Program-made: the position numbers and the translations under genes | Shown here: in pieces, positions 28,106 to 37,081 of the stretch | Position numbering within the stretch: position 1 is the first letter of the stretch | How the letters are laid out: each line of letters opens with the position of its first letter | From: an uncultured Pseudomonadota bacterium | GTDB taxonomy: Bacteria > Pseudomonadota > Gammaproteobacteria > Burkholderiales > JALYOK01 | DNA: 64,000 nt | Direction of reading: 5' to 3' | Assembly: GCA_902826775.1 (NCBI GenBank) | Contig: CADEHE010000001.1 | Span: forward strand, 1 to 64,000 | The notes under the pieces: model-generated | Database searches by the model: none | What the model was told of the DNA's origin: nothing | Seen by the model: only the letters and a program-made list of their open reading frames with translations

Positions 28106-29644
28106 CTACTGCCACAAGGTGGACTCTTCCGCCGGTAAAATTTGCTCCAGTTTGAATCTGTGCAGTTTCGTGTCGTGCGTCCACAACAAGCGGCCGCTCG
28201 CCGTTTCCACGCGCGAAACCAATAGCGTGCTTCCCGTCCCGGTACCGTCGCCGGAACTGTGCAGCATTAGCACGCTGTCGGGGCCATTCAAGCGCAACGG
28301 CTCGGACTTCTCGCTGAGCCGCAGGAACGACGCGTTGCGGTACGCCGACTCGCCGATCGGCGTCATGGCACGGATGCGGCTCACTTTGCCGCCTCGGCCG
28401 TCGCTGGTCTCCTCTCCCAGCTCGCCGCGCACTAACCGACGCCTCTCGCTGGGCGTGTCGCTGGCACTTTCCACCGGACCGAGCCAGCGGTGCGGCCGGT
28501 AGGTACCATCCAAGTCCGCTTGCGAGTGCAGACCCAGCCACGAGTCTGACGCGGTGCGCAGCCCAGCGGCCATGTAAAGCGAGAGCGGTGGATTGGACAA
28601 TCTCCCCGGCGTCGCGCGTGGCTCGACCACTGCGGCTTGCAACGTGCTCGGGTTCAGCGCCCAGGCCGTGCTGTGATCGTCGGCCAACAAGCGCAAGCGT
28701 CCGTCCACAATGTCCATACCGCGTACGCGCGCGAGCTTCTGCGTATCCAGGCTCGGGTTAGCTTTGATCACGTCGCGTTCGGTCACGAGTTCCCCGCTCG
28801 CAAGCTTCACGCCGATAAGGCCGTTGACGTTGACCCACATCGTCTGCCCGTCGGTGCCAATCACGTGCGCGAGAGAGTAGCCACCTGGGTGCAGATCGCG
28901 CATCAAGGGCACAAGCTTCGGCGCGGAGCCATCCAGCGGCAAAAGATGCAGGTTTAGGGTAAAGCGTTCGGTGGAAGGATCGTGGTGCAGGCTCGGCGTG
29001 TAAGGCTGCCGCTGATCGATTAGTGTGGCTAAGTGGTTAGCGCTGCGCACCGTACTGCCCATAGGCGTGCCCTTGCCGGGCTGTACCACTAGCACGCGGT
29101 TTTTCACCCATATTGCCGCGCCGAAAATCAGCACCGCAACCAGGACCACCCCAGCGAATCGGCTACGCAGTTGGGCGTAGCGATGCACCCAAGCGGCCTG
29201 CGCCGATGCGCCCGTGGCCGGCAAAGCTGCCGGCGGCGCAGGCTCCGCCTGCCGCCGTACGGGGTCGCCGCTCGCTTCTCCGATCTTGGCTGGGGGCCCA
29301 AACTTCGATTCAACGATCGTACGAAGCTTGGCCAGGTTCTCCCGGACAACCGGCCATTCCGCCGACAACTCCACCTCCTCGAACTCTTTACAAGGCAGCA
29401 GTGCGAGCAACGCTGCCGCGCAGTGATATCGATCGAGGTACGGGCGATCGCTCAGCAGCACCTCGTAAAGCAGCCAGCACCATTCCGCGGTCGCTTTTCG
29501 CTTCGCCACTTCATACCAAATGACGTAGTAGTCGCCGGTCTTGCGATGGCGGATTGCCGCCATCAATTCTCGATCCGAAAAGCGGGCAAAGCGCTTGGCA
29601 TCCCGTTCGGCGTCTTCTCCGTACTGCTCGCGCCAGTCGCTCAT
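28106..29644 (-). CDS. membrane-anchored beta-propeller-like protein, unknown function
   Basis: 512 residues from the ATG at 29644 (GAGG upstream). An upstream TTG would add 16 hydrophobic residues. The N-terminal ~150 residues are cytoplasmic and helical (MSDWREQYGEDAERDAKRF). One membrane segment (FAGVVLVAVLIFGAAIWV) follows, then a periplasmic domain rich in beta strands with repeats such as GTDGQTMWVNVNGLIGVKLASGEL and DIVDGRLRLLADDHSTAWALN, suggestive of a propeller. It may belong to the PA2928 family, which I cannot confirm. It ends 29 bases before the DUF3828-like gene and is probably in one operon with it. Confidence 0.65.
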   Translation of the reverse strand: MSDWREQYGEDAERDAKRFARFSDRELMAAIRHRKTGDYYVIWYEVAKRKATAEWCWLLYEVLLSDRPYLDRYHCAAALLALLPCKEFEEVELSAEWPVVRENLAKLRTIVESKFGPPAKIGEASGDPVRRQAEPAPPAALPATGASAQAAWVHRYAQLRSRFAGVVLVAVLIFGAAIWVKNRVLVVQPGKGTPMGSTVRSANHLATLIDQRQPYTPSLHHDPSTERFTLNLHLLPLDGSAPKLVPLMRDLHPGGYSLAHVIGTDGQTMWVNVNGLIGVKLASGELVTERDVIKANPSLDTQKLARVRGMDIVDGRLRLLADDHSTAWALNPSTLQAAVVEPRATPGRLSNPPLSLYMAAGLRTASDSWLGLHSQADLDGTYRPHRWLGPVESASDTPSERRRLVRGELGEETSDGRGGKVSRIRAMTPIGESAYRNASFLRLSEKSEPLRLNGPDSVLMLHSSGDGTGTGSTLLVSRVETASGRLLWTHDTKLHRFKLEQILPAEESTLWQ

Positions 29645-30033
29645 CTCAGGACCTCGCAAAAAAGAACAGAAGGCGAGAAGCACAAGTCCCAACGCGGGCA
29701 GCCCGCCGATTACCGAATAGCCACGCCGTTGTTTCCGGACCTGGTTGGGTAGAGCTCTCTTTGGCCATTGCCATTGCCTCTGCCAGTTGCTATGCGGTGG
29801 GTTACGTTATTTCGCTTAGAATTTTTGTTCGGCGTACGCTTCGCATCCTAGGTCGCGCTCGTTTCAACAGCGCTTCGCGCGCCATCGAGTGTTTCATCTA
29901 TTTCAAGCTGTGGTTCCGAAGCTCTTTGACCGAAAGTAATGGTTCAGCAATGCTCGCGGATACCCACTACCGGTTCGCTAAGGATAGTGGCACGATGGGC
30001 GGTGCGATCGCGCCGGCTCTGGTGCGCAGGTGA
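29645..30033. other. about 390 bases between genes
   Basis: The minus strand keeps an open frame upstream of the 28106-29644 gene with a hydrophobic stretch (GYSVIGGLPALGLVLLAF), possibly the remnant of a longer N-terminus. Nothing else was recognised. Confidence 0.4.
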
Positions 30034-30720
30034 CTACGGCATGAGCGTCCCATGCGCGCTGCCACGAAAATCGACGGGCTCCGGCTGCAAGCGGCGGTGT
30101 GCGCGCTCGCGTGCCACCGCGTGGTTCATATCCGCGGGAATGAAGTTGGCCGGCTTACCGGCAGCGCGCATCGCCAACAACTCGTCCCGTGCAATATCGC
30201 CGCCGCCGATACCGACCATCTCATCGCTCACGGCTACAATCGCCGCCGACGTTGCGGCCAGTTCGCGCGTGCCCGGCATCACACCGCCCCAACTGTCATC
30301 GGCGACATAGAATACGAAATCAACGCAACGCGCTAGAGTCACCTGTTGTTTCTGCGCTAACGCAGAGACGATGCCGATGGTGGCAAACCCTCTCGCCTTA
30401 GCAAGTTCGTAGATTGCACCCACACCCGATTCGGTGCCACCAATGTTGATGATGGTCTTGCGCGGATCGAAGCGATCCAATGTTCGCGCAGCGTGATCCA
30501 GCATCGCGCGTGTGTCTTCGTAGCCGGCTTCCGAGTATCCGACAAAGCTAACGACGCTTCTGCCGCGATCGCGCACGAACGCCTGAATTTCCGCAAGGCT
30601 CGCCTGACGGGCGATCGGAGCCGAGCAAGCCAAGTCCTCTGCGCGTGCAACGGCAACGGGCGTCAATGCGCTCAGCGCGTGCAGGGCAATAACGTATGTC
30701 GCAATCAATTTAGAGCACAT
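30034..30720 (-). CDS. exported Rossmann-like (SLOG-like) protein
   Basis: 228 residues if translation starts at the ATG at 30720, which gives a classical signal peptide (KLIATYVIALHALSALTPVAVARA-ED). An ATG at 30825 has a better ribosome binding site (GGAG, six bases) and would add 35 residues. The mature part reads SVVSFVGYSEAGYEDTRAML, IINIGGTESGVGAIYELAKARGFATIGIVSA, and VSDEMVGIGGGDIARDELLAM. The alternating strands and glycine loops suggest a SLOG-type nucleotide-binding fold, which would be unusual in an exported protein. Function unknown. Confidence 0.55.
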   Translation of the reverse strand: MCSKLIATYVIALHALSALTPVAVARAEDLACSAPIARQASLAEIQAFVRDRGRSVVSFVGYSEAGYEDTRAMLDHAARTLDRFDPRKTIINIGGTESGVGAIYELAKARGFATIGIVSALAQKQQVTLARCVDFVFYVADDSWGGVMPGTRELAATSAAIVAVSDEMVGIGGGDIARDELLAMRAAGKPANFIPADMNHAVARERAHRRLQPEPVDFRGSAHGTLMP

Positions 30721-31070
30721 GCTGGTCGATGAACGGGTGTTGCAATATTGTGGGAGCAACCGAGCCGCACCAACACTTATCACTGCAGCGCTAGGGGCCA
30801 CCGAGATTTTACGATTCTTCCGCATGGAGTACTCCGTCGTTGGAATACTCACGATGCTGAATCGAGCCCGTTTCAATTTCGTTTCGGCGCAACCGCCAGT
30901 TTGATTCAATTGTTGCCGGCATGCGTCGAAACTGCCGTTTGGCCCGTCGCTATGTTGGACGGCGTGCTCATCCACCGCAGAATTATCTACCAGACATCGA
31001 GTTCTGGCAGTTCGCCTCGCGCCGCACCTCGTCCGCGGTTATGAACACATTCGCAAACTGTGTTTTCGAG

Positions 31071-31334
31071 CTAGGCCGGCCCAATCATTTTCCCGGGCCG
31101 GAAACCGGCGCTTACCAATCGCTTGATTTGCAGCAACCGCGCGACATCGGCGCGCGTATAGACGCGGTTGCCCTTGGCGTCGCGCATTGGCGCCGGGAAT
31201 CCATAGCGTCTTTCCCAGGCGCGCAGCACATGTTTGCTGAGGCCCGTTTCACACGCAACAGCGTCGATGGTCAATCGCTCGTCGTCGCTACGCGCAGAAA
31301 GAGGAGCGGGCGGTAACCCATCCGGACAAGGCAT
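31071..31334 (-). CDS. short MerR-family DNA-binding protein, probably truncated
   Basis: 87 residues, all of it a MerR-type winged HTH: LTIDAVACETGLSKHVLRAWERRYGFPAP, GNRVYTRADVARLLQIKRLVSAGFRPGKMI. The RYGFP motif belongs to the branch with C-terminal B12-binding domains (CarH/LitR, MlrA). Those are ~300 residues, while this one stops right after the HTH. It could be a remnant or a BldC-like minimal protein. Two direct repeats just upstream of its start may be its operator. Confidence 0.7.
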   Translation of the reverse strand: MPCPDGLPPAPLSARSDDERLTIDAVACETGLSKHVLRAWERRYGFPAPMRDAKGNRVYTRADVARLLQIKRLVSAGFRPGKMIGPA

Positions 31335-31372
31335 GCGGCATGCTGTCGTTCCGGGCTGCTCGGGTCAATGGC

Positions 31373-31394
31373 ACAAATGTAGCCTACAAATGTA
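31373..31394 (-). promoter_or_regulatory. direct repeats upstream of the MerR gene
   Basis: ACAAATGTA occurs at 31373-31381 and 31386-31394 (minus strand TACATTTGT twice, 13-bp period), 39-60 bases before the MerR start. CarH/LitR-type MerR proteins bind tandem direct repeats of similar spacing, so this is a plausible autoregulatory site. Confidence 0.4.
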
Positions 31395-31453
31395 CCGCCG
31401 CTTTGGCGTGGGCAGGGCGCTGCGCCGCACGCTAACGCCCTGCCGCCCGGCGC

Positions 31454-33010
31454 TTACTGCGCGACCGCCGCGCTCTCGACAATGACACGGAACTGGCGCA
31501 ATTGATTCGCGTCTTTGATCTGCACGCCGCGCAGCATGGGCAGTTGCGCCTGTTTGCCGGGAGCGAGTGAAGGGATGGTCATAGCGTTAGTTTGATCGAG
31601 CACGCGCTGGCCATCGGTGCGCACTAGCCGCACGCGCACACCGGTGAGGGGCACCGGCCCGGCATTTTGCACGATAGCGTAGAGCATGCCGTCTTGGCCT
31701 AGCTGCGGGCCGGTCTTGATGTAGCGATCTGGGTTTCGCGGCAAATCCAAGCGCACGAAACGCTGTGCCGCTTGCTTGCCGACATCGGAATTCGAACCAG
31801 CGGCGACTTCGTAATTTTTCAGTGCGTTCTGCAGGTCACCGCGCTCTTCCGCCATTACGCCGAGCAAGTAGTGCGCAGGCGCGGTGGGCAGCAACTCGAC
31901 GCTGCGCTGCAAATAGGTCGCCGCGTCGTTGCGCTGACCGAGATTGAACAGCGCAATGCCGCTTTGCGCGACGGGTTTGAAGTAGTTCGGATTCAAATCC
32001 ATCGCGGCCGCGTAGTAGCGCAAGGCTTGGTCGTAGCGCTTCTGCGTCGTTGCTACATCGCCGAGCAATTCATGAAAGATCGCTTCGCGCGGTTGCAGCG
32101 AAATCGCGCGTTGCGCCAACGAGGTGGCGGTCGCGGCATCGCCTTTGCCGAGCGCCTTAACGCCTTCGTCGTACGCCTTATATGCCTCGCGCGTAGCGCG
32201 TAGCTTACCTGTGCGCTCGGCGTAGCGCTCGCGGCCCCAGTCGCCGCCCTCGCCGAGTTCCTTCAGGGTTTTCTTGTTAGCTTCCACGCGCGCTTCTGAT
32301 GGCGGATGGCTGGCGAACAGGCCTTCGAGCCAATCGGTTTTCTTGCCTTGGCTTAGGCGCACGAAAGTCTCCTGCAGCGTCACGGCGGCCGCGGGATCGT
32401 AGCCGGCTTTTTTCATGTAGCGCATGCCGTAGTGATCGGATTCCGACTCGGCATCGCGCCCGTATTTTTGATTGACCAGCTGCGCCGCAATCTGCGCGCC
32501 GCCGACGTAAAGTTGAGAATAGCGGCTATCGCCGGTGCCCATGCCCACCGCCATGATTGCGCCCTGCAGCAGCATGCCCCGCTCCATGCCTTGTGCGCCG
32601 TGGCGCGCAGCGGCGTGCACGATCTCGTGGCCAAGCACAGCGGCAAGTTCAGCTTCGCTGTTCAGTTCGTAGAGCAAGCCGCGATTGAAGGCGATCTTGC
32701 CGCCCGGCATCGCCCACGCGTTGGGAATCGAATCGTTCAGCACTACAAATTCATAGGGCAATTGCGGCCGATCGGAAACGGCGGCCAATTTCTGCCCCAC
32801 TTCGCGCACGTAAGCGGTCAAGTCCGGGTCGACGACGTAATCGCCACCCTGCGATTGCCGCGCCGGTGCATAGTTCTGCTGCCCGATTTGAACTTCCTGG
32901 CCTTCCGAAACAAACTGCAGTTCTTTCTTCTTGGTGACCGGATTCGTGCCGCAAGCGCTGATTAATAGCGCCGCCAGCGTTGCGGCTAGAACATTGATAT
33001 AGCGCGGCAT
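31454..33010 (-). CDS. M48 metalloprotease with TPR repeats, lipoprotein (BepA-like)
   Basis: 518 residues from the ATG at 33010, with GAGGGAG seven bases upstream. A lipoprotein signal ends at LISAC (Cys20). The M48 domain has HEIVH at 128-132 and the third zinc ligand in DAESESDHYG, and a substrate-side ASHPPSEAR. TPR-like repeats follow (FHELLGDVATTQKRYDQALRYYAAAMDLNP, AHYLLGVMAEERGDLQNALKNY), then a C-terminal beta domain with VRVRLVRTDGQRV. BepA-type proteins degrade or chaperone misassembled outer-membrane proteins in the periplasm. The protein looks intact. Confidence 0.9.
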   Translation of the reverse strand: MPRYINVLAATLAALLISACGTNPVTKKKELQFVSEGQEVQIGQQNYAPARQSQGGDYVVDPDLTAYVREVGQKLAAVSDRPQLPYEFVVLNDSIPNAWAMPGGKIAFNRGLLYELNSEAELAAVLGHEIVHAAARHGAQGMERGMLLQGAIMAVGMGTGDSRYSQLYVGGAQIAAQLVNQKYGRDAESESDHYGMRYMKKAGYDPAAAVTLQETFVRLSQGKKTDWLEGLFASHPPSEARVEANKKTLKELGEGGDWGRERYAERTGKLRATREAYKAYDEGVKALGKGDAATATSLAQRAISLQPREAIFHELLGDVATTQKRYDQALRYYAAAMDLNPNYFKPVAQSGIALFNLGQRNDAATYLQRSVELLPTAPAHYLLGVMAEERGDLQNALKNYEVAAGSNSDVGKQAAQRFVRLDLPRNPDRYIKTGPQLGQDGMLYAIVQNAGPVPLTGVRVRLVRTDGQRVLDQTNAMTIPSLAPGKQAQLPMLRGVQIKDANQLRQFRVIVESAAVAQ

Positions 33011-33266
33011 GGTGTTGCTCCCTCGATTGGCGTTATTCGCGACGATTGTAGCCAAGTTCATTTGCGCTCACACTCGCCAAACTCGCTTGCTGACGTTGCC
33101 ACGAGTAATGACCAGTATATTCACACCAGTGTTATCCATATTTAGTGATGGGGCCATACCTCTTGCTGTATAAGACTTGAAAGAGACGAGAATGCAACTC
33201 GGTTCCGCGTCGCGCCGCACTTGTTAGACTAGCGTTTACAACAACGATATCTCGGAGGGCAACATC

Positions 33267-34235
33267 ATGTTGGATATGTTCGCAGTGGACGCGAAAGCTT
33301 TTGATGGGCCGGTGCTGCTCACCGGCGCAGGTGGCTGCATCGGCAGTTGGGCATTGGCGCTGCTGACGCGCGCTGGGGTGAGCGTGAGCGCGTTCGATTT
33401 GAGCGAGAACAAGCGCCGGCCGCAGTTGTTGATGTCCGATGCCGAACTCGCGCGCGTGCCGTGGCTGACGGGCAATATCGCCGACAGCGCCGCGGTGCAG
33501 CGCGCCGTCGAGCAATCGAAAGCGCGCGCGATCTTGCACTTGGCGGCGCTGCAAGTTCCTTTCTGCAAAGCCGATCCGATCGGAGGCGCGCAAGCCAACG
33601 TGGTCGGCACGGTAAATATTCTCGAGTCTGCGCGCAAGCTCGGCATTAAGCGTGTGGCATTCGCCAGCTCCATCGCCGCGTACGCGGTGTTCAGCGACAA
33701 AGCCATGCCGACTTTGTACGGTGCCTACAAGCACTGCAACGAGCAAACCGCGCGCGTTTATTGGGCCGATTGGCAAGTGCCGAGCGTGTGCTTTCGCCCC
33801 GGCGTAGTCTACGGCGTGGGACGCGATCAAGGCGTATCTTCCAAGACCACCGTCGCCATCCTCGCCGCCGCCGCGGGCAAACCCTACACCATCCCGTTTC
33901 GCGGCCCGATGTCGTGGCTGCACGCGGGCGAGGTCGCGCATGCTTTCATCAAGTCTATCGCGCGCGAACAAAGCGGCGCGCATGTGTTCGACATCAACGG
34001 TGTCGTCTCCACAGTGGAGCAAGGCGTCGAGATTATCAAACGCATTGCGCCCGCCGCGCAGATCCAAATCGCCCCCGAGACTTTCCGCTTTCCGACTGAT
34101 TTGTCCGATGAACCTCTGCGCGCGCATGTGGGCGGCTACGGCACAGTGCCCCTGGAACTCGGCATCGAAAAAACCTACGCGGCGTTCCGCGACTTGCTTG
34201 CGAAGGGCAAACTCAGCCCCGACAGCATCGCTTAG
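33267..34235 (+). CDS. NAD-dependent epimerase/dehydratase (extended SDR)
   Basis: 322 residues from the ATG at 33267, preceded by GGAGGG. The NAD-binding loop is TGAGGCIGS (TGAxxxIG), followed by DLSE, LHLAALQVP, and the catalytic region with SSIAAY and YGAYKHCNEQ (YxxxK). The C-terminal part carries SWLHAGEVAHAF. Extended SDRs act on nucleotide sugars or related substrates; the substrate here is not evident. The downstream rhomboid gene starts 15 bases later. Confidence 0.88.
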   Translation: MLDMFAVDAKAFDGPVLLTGAGGCIGSWALALLTRAGVSVSAFDLSENKRRPQLLMSDAELARVPWLTGNIADSAAVQRAVEQSKARAILHLAALQVPFCKADPIGGAQANVVGTVNILESARKLGIKRVAFASSIAAYAVFSDKAMPTLYGAYKHCNEQTARVYWADWQVPSVCFRPGVVYGVGRDQGVSSKTTVAILAAAAGKPYTIPFRGPMSWLHAGEVAHAFIKSIAREQSGAHVFDINGVVSTVEQGVEIIKRIAPAAQIQIAPETFRFPTDLSDEPLRAHVGGYGTVPLELGIEKTYAAFRDLLAKGKLSPDSIA

Positions 34236-34250
34236 ACCTGAAAAGCGGGT

Positions 34251-35375
34251 TTGCGCGTGCGCGCCGCCGCGACGAGCACCCTCTCGAAACAGCGCCAGTG
34301 CCCGCGTTGCGACGTGCGCCTTCGCATCAGCCGGTACCGCCGCGTTCAGGTCGATCGCTGCGATCAATGCGGCGGCATGTTCTTCGAGCCAGGCGAACCG
34401 GGCCAAGCGCTGGGCCCGGGCGCCGCTGTGGCGGAATGGACAGCGGGTGAAGACGTCGCCACCCTCGGTATATCGAGCAAATATTGTCCCTGCCGCGGGC
34501 ACCGTATGGAAGGCTATCGGCTCGCGTTCAACGAAGAGCGCTTGGATGTCGACGTGTGCCAACACTGCCATGGCGTATGGCTGGACCGGCGCGAAGTACG
34601 ACAGCTCAAGATTGTTATCGACGAGCGCCGCTTGACCGCAGGCGATAGCGTCGCGGTTGGGCGCGGCATGCTGTGGCTCAACACGCTGATCGGGCTGCCG
34701 ATCGAAGAGCGCAACCCGGTGTGGCGCAGCACTCATTGGGTCACGGTTCTGCTGGCGTTGCTGGCAGGCATCTACCTTTGCGAGCTGGCGTTCGTCGACG
34801 ATGATTCGATCGCGGCGTTCATCGAGAACTTCGCTTTGATTCCAGCCAAGCTGTGGCGCGGCGAAGCGCCCTGGACGCTGATCACCAATGTGTTTGTGCA
34901 CGCTGGGTTGCTTTACGTGATCGCCATCCTTACGTTCTTGAAGATCTTCGGCGACAACGTCGAGGACAAACTCGGCGGGCGCCGCCTGCTGATGGTTTTT
35001 CTAGTCTCCGGCTGTATCGGCAGTATCGTCCACGTGCTCACGCACGCGCGCAGCCCCATTCCGATCCTCGGTGCGGACGCGGCGCTCGCCGGCATCATCG
35101 GCGCGTACGTCGTGCTGTTCCCGCGCATCCGTATCTGGAGCTTTTTCTCGTTGCGCCTGAGCGCGCTCGCCTACGCGGCGATATGGGTCGTCGCGCAGAG
35201 CATCGCCGCTTCGATCGACCTCCTGGAACTCGTTCCGACGCGCGTCGCTTGGCTGGCTCACCTCGCCGGGTTTGCCACCGGCACCAGTCTTACGCTGCGC
35301 TATCGCGCGCAGCGGCTACACAATTTGGCGGCAAAACGCGCCGCCGCCCACCGCTCAACGCAGCCCTCGCAATGA
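34251..35375 (+). CDS. rhomboid-fold membrane protein with two zinc ribbons, catalytic serine absent
   Basis: 374 residues from a TTG (a GTG two codons later is also possible). Two TFIIB-type zinc ribbons come first: CPRC (17, 20) with CDQCGGMFF (37, 40), and CPC (79, 81) with CQHCHGVWLD (103, 106). About six membrane segments follow, with HAGLLYVIAILTFLKIFGDNVED and the HLAGFATG helix (His337) of rhomboids. The catalytic GxSG reads GADA (274-277), so Asp276 replaces the serine and proteolysis is not expected. It may be an iRhom-like pseudoprotease that binds membrane proteins. The stop overlaps the next SDR gene (ATGA). Confidence 0.85.
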   Translation: MRVRAAATSTLSKQRQCPRCDVRLRISRYRRVQVDRCDQCGGMFFEPGEPGQALGPGAAVAEWTAGEDVATLGISSKYCPCRGHRMEGYRLAFNEERLDVDVCQHCHGVWLDRREVRQLKIVIDERRLTAGDSVAVGRGMLWLNTLIGLPIEERNPVWRSTHWVTVLLALLAGIYLCELAFVDDDSIAAFIENFALIPAKLWRGEAPWTLITNVFVHAGLLYVIAILTFLKIFGDNVEDKLGGRRLLMVFLVSGCIGSIVHVLTHARSPIPILGADAALAGIIGAYVVLFPRIRIWSFFSLRLSALAYAAIWVVAQSIAASIDLLELVPTRVAWLAHLAGFATGTSLTLRYRAQRLHNLAAKRAAAHRSTQPSQ

Positions 35376-36250
35376 AGGAGGCACCCATCGCCGTCATCAC
35401 TGGCGCAACCTCCGGCATCGGCTTCGAGACTTGCCGCTTGCTGGCGCGAGCGGGCTGGCGCTTGCGGTGCATTGGACGTGACGCCCGCAAGGCAGCCGCA
35501 GCCGCCGCTGTGTTCCGCTCGAGTGGCTCGCCGCAAGTGGAGGTCTTTCTCTGCGATCTTGCTTCACTCGCAGCGACGCGACAGCTCGGCAGCGAGCTTG
35601 CAGCGCGTGGCGAACCGCTCGATCTGTTGCTTAATAACGCCGGCGCTCTATTCCATCGGCGCGAAGTCACCGCGGAAGGCTTCGAACGCACTTTTGCGCT
35701 CAATCACCTCGGCTATTTCGCTCTCACCAGCGAACTGCTGCCGCTGTTGCAGTTGAAGCGTAGCTCCGGGGAGGTGCCTGCGGCGGTTAGCGCGCGCATC
35801 GTAAACGTGGCTTCCGCCGCGCACTATGGCGGCGCGCTCGATTTCGACGACTTGCAGATGACGCACAATTACAGCGGCTGGCGGCAATACCAAAACTCCA
35901 AGCTGATGAACGTGCTGTTCACCCGCGAACTCGCGCGCCAGCTCGCCGGCAGCGGCATCAGCGCCAACTGTCTGCATCCTGGTTTTGTCGCCAGCCGCTT
36001 TGGCTCCAACAATGTTTGGTGGTGGAAGGCGTTGTTTGGCTTCGCCAAGTTATTCGCCATCTCCCCGCAAAAATCCGCGCGCGCCGTCGCCCATGTTGCG
36101 ATCTCGGCGTCCTTGGCGCAAACAAGCGGCGCCTATTTCAACTTGGATCAACGCGCGACGCCTTCGCTTGCCGCGCAAGACGACAGTGCGGCGCAGCGGC
36201 TTTGGCGAATCACCGACGATCTAGTAAAGTCGATGAGTGATTCAAAGTAG
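35372..36250 (+). CDS. short-chain dehydrogenase (retinol dehydrogenase-like)
   Basis: 292 residues from the ATG at 35372, which overlaps the rhomboid stop. Classical SDR motifs are present: TGATSGIGFETCRLLA (TGxxxGIG), DLASL, NNAGALF, NVASAA and the catalytic YQNSKLMNVLF (YxxxK), then HPGFVASRFG. Length and pattern match the WW-oxidoreductase/retinol dehydrogenase-like branch. The substrate is unknown. It is translationally coupled to the rhomboid-like gene. Confidence 0.9.
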   Translation: MKEAPIAVITGATSGIGFETCRLLARAGWRLRCIGRDARKAAAAAAVFRSSGSPQVEVFLCDLASLAATRQLGSELAARGEPLDLLLNNAGALFHRREVTAEGFERTFALNHLGYFALTSELLPLLQLKRSSGEVPAAVSARIVNVASAAHYGGALDFDDLQMTHNYSGWRQYQNSKLMNVLFTRELARQLAGSGISANCLHPGFVASRFGSNNVWWWKALFGFAKLFAISPQKSARAVAHVAISASLAQTSGAYFNLDQRATPSLAAQDDSAAQRLWRITDDLVKSMSDSK

Positions 36251-36361
36251 TTGGCTCGCCATCACTGTTATGATGAGCAGTATAAGCGGGACAATGGCTT
36301 AAATTCTAAGTTAGAACGTCTTACTCCGTGCCGTATAAAGCATCAAACCATCGAGGTACCT

Positions 36362-36994
36362 ATGCCGGACCGGCCATTTAGCGACATCATCACGAGCGAA
36401 GAGCAGATCCGCGCGCTGCTCGGCCAACCGAACGAGCGCGTGCTGAAGAAGGAAATCGCGCGTCTCGATGCGCACGCCCAGGCGTTCATCGCCAAGTCAC
36501 CGTTCGTGCTGATCGCCTCCAGCGATCGCGACGGAAAGCTCGATGTATCGCCCAAAGGCGATCCCGCCGGCTTCGTGCGCGTGCTTGACGATCAAACACT
36601 GGTCATTCCCGATCGACCGGGAAACCGCCGCGCGGACACGCTGAAGAATATTCTGCACAACCCGCGCGTGGGTTTGCTCTTTCTTGTGCCAGGCAAGCAA
36701 GAGACTCTGCGCGTAAACGGCCGCGCGATCATCGTGCGCGACACTTTGCTGCGCGAATCGCTGGCGGTGAACGGCAAACCGCCGGAACTGGCCATCGTTG
36801 TAATGGTGGAGCAAGTGTTCATGCACTGCGCCAAGTGCATGATCCGCTCCAAGTTGTGGGATCCGCTCGCGTGGCCGGACCAGAGCGGCCTTGCCTCGCT
36901 GGCGCAGGCCATCGTCGATCAGGGACAGTTGCGCGAGTCGGTCGAAGAGGTGCATAGCATGATCGAGAACGACAAAGTGATGCGCCTTTACTAG
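36362..36994 (+). CDS. PPOX-class FMN-binding protein
   Basis: 210 residues from the ATG at 36362. It has the split-barrel pattern of pyridoxamine 5'-phosphate oxidase relatives: SPFVLIASSDRDGKLDVSPKGDPAGFVRV, LVIPDRPGNRRADTLKNILHNPRVGLLFLVPG and LRVNGRAIIV. The spacing and the C-terminal HCAKCMIRSKLWDP match the MSMEG_1061-type group, FMN or F420 enzymes of unknown substrate. Monocistronic by appearance. Confidence 0.85.
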   Translation: MPDRPFSDIITSEEQIRALLGQPNERVLKKEIARLDAHAQAFIAKSPFVLIASSDRDGKLDVSPKGDPAGFVRVLDDQTLVIPDRPGNRRADTLKNILHNPRVGLLFLVPGKQETLRVNGRAIIVRDTLLRESLAVNGKPPELAIVVMVEQVFMHCAKCMIRSKLWDPLAWPDQSGLASLAQAIVDQGQLRESVEEVHSMIENDKVMRLY

Positions 36995-37081
36995 CTGCTC
37001 GACCAAAGGGGACACAGCACTGTTCTTTGCTGCAGCCTCGGTCCTGGGTATCATGAAAGGCAAACCTGTCCGGAGGCTGCC

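Noticed and set aside
33132..34901. 589-residue minus-strand frame
   Set aside because: It is the antisense of the epimerase and rhomboid genes, which carry clear family motifs.
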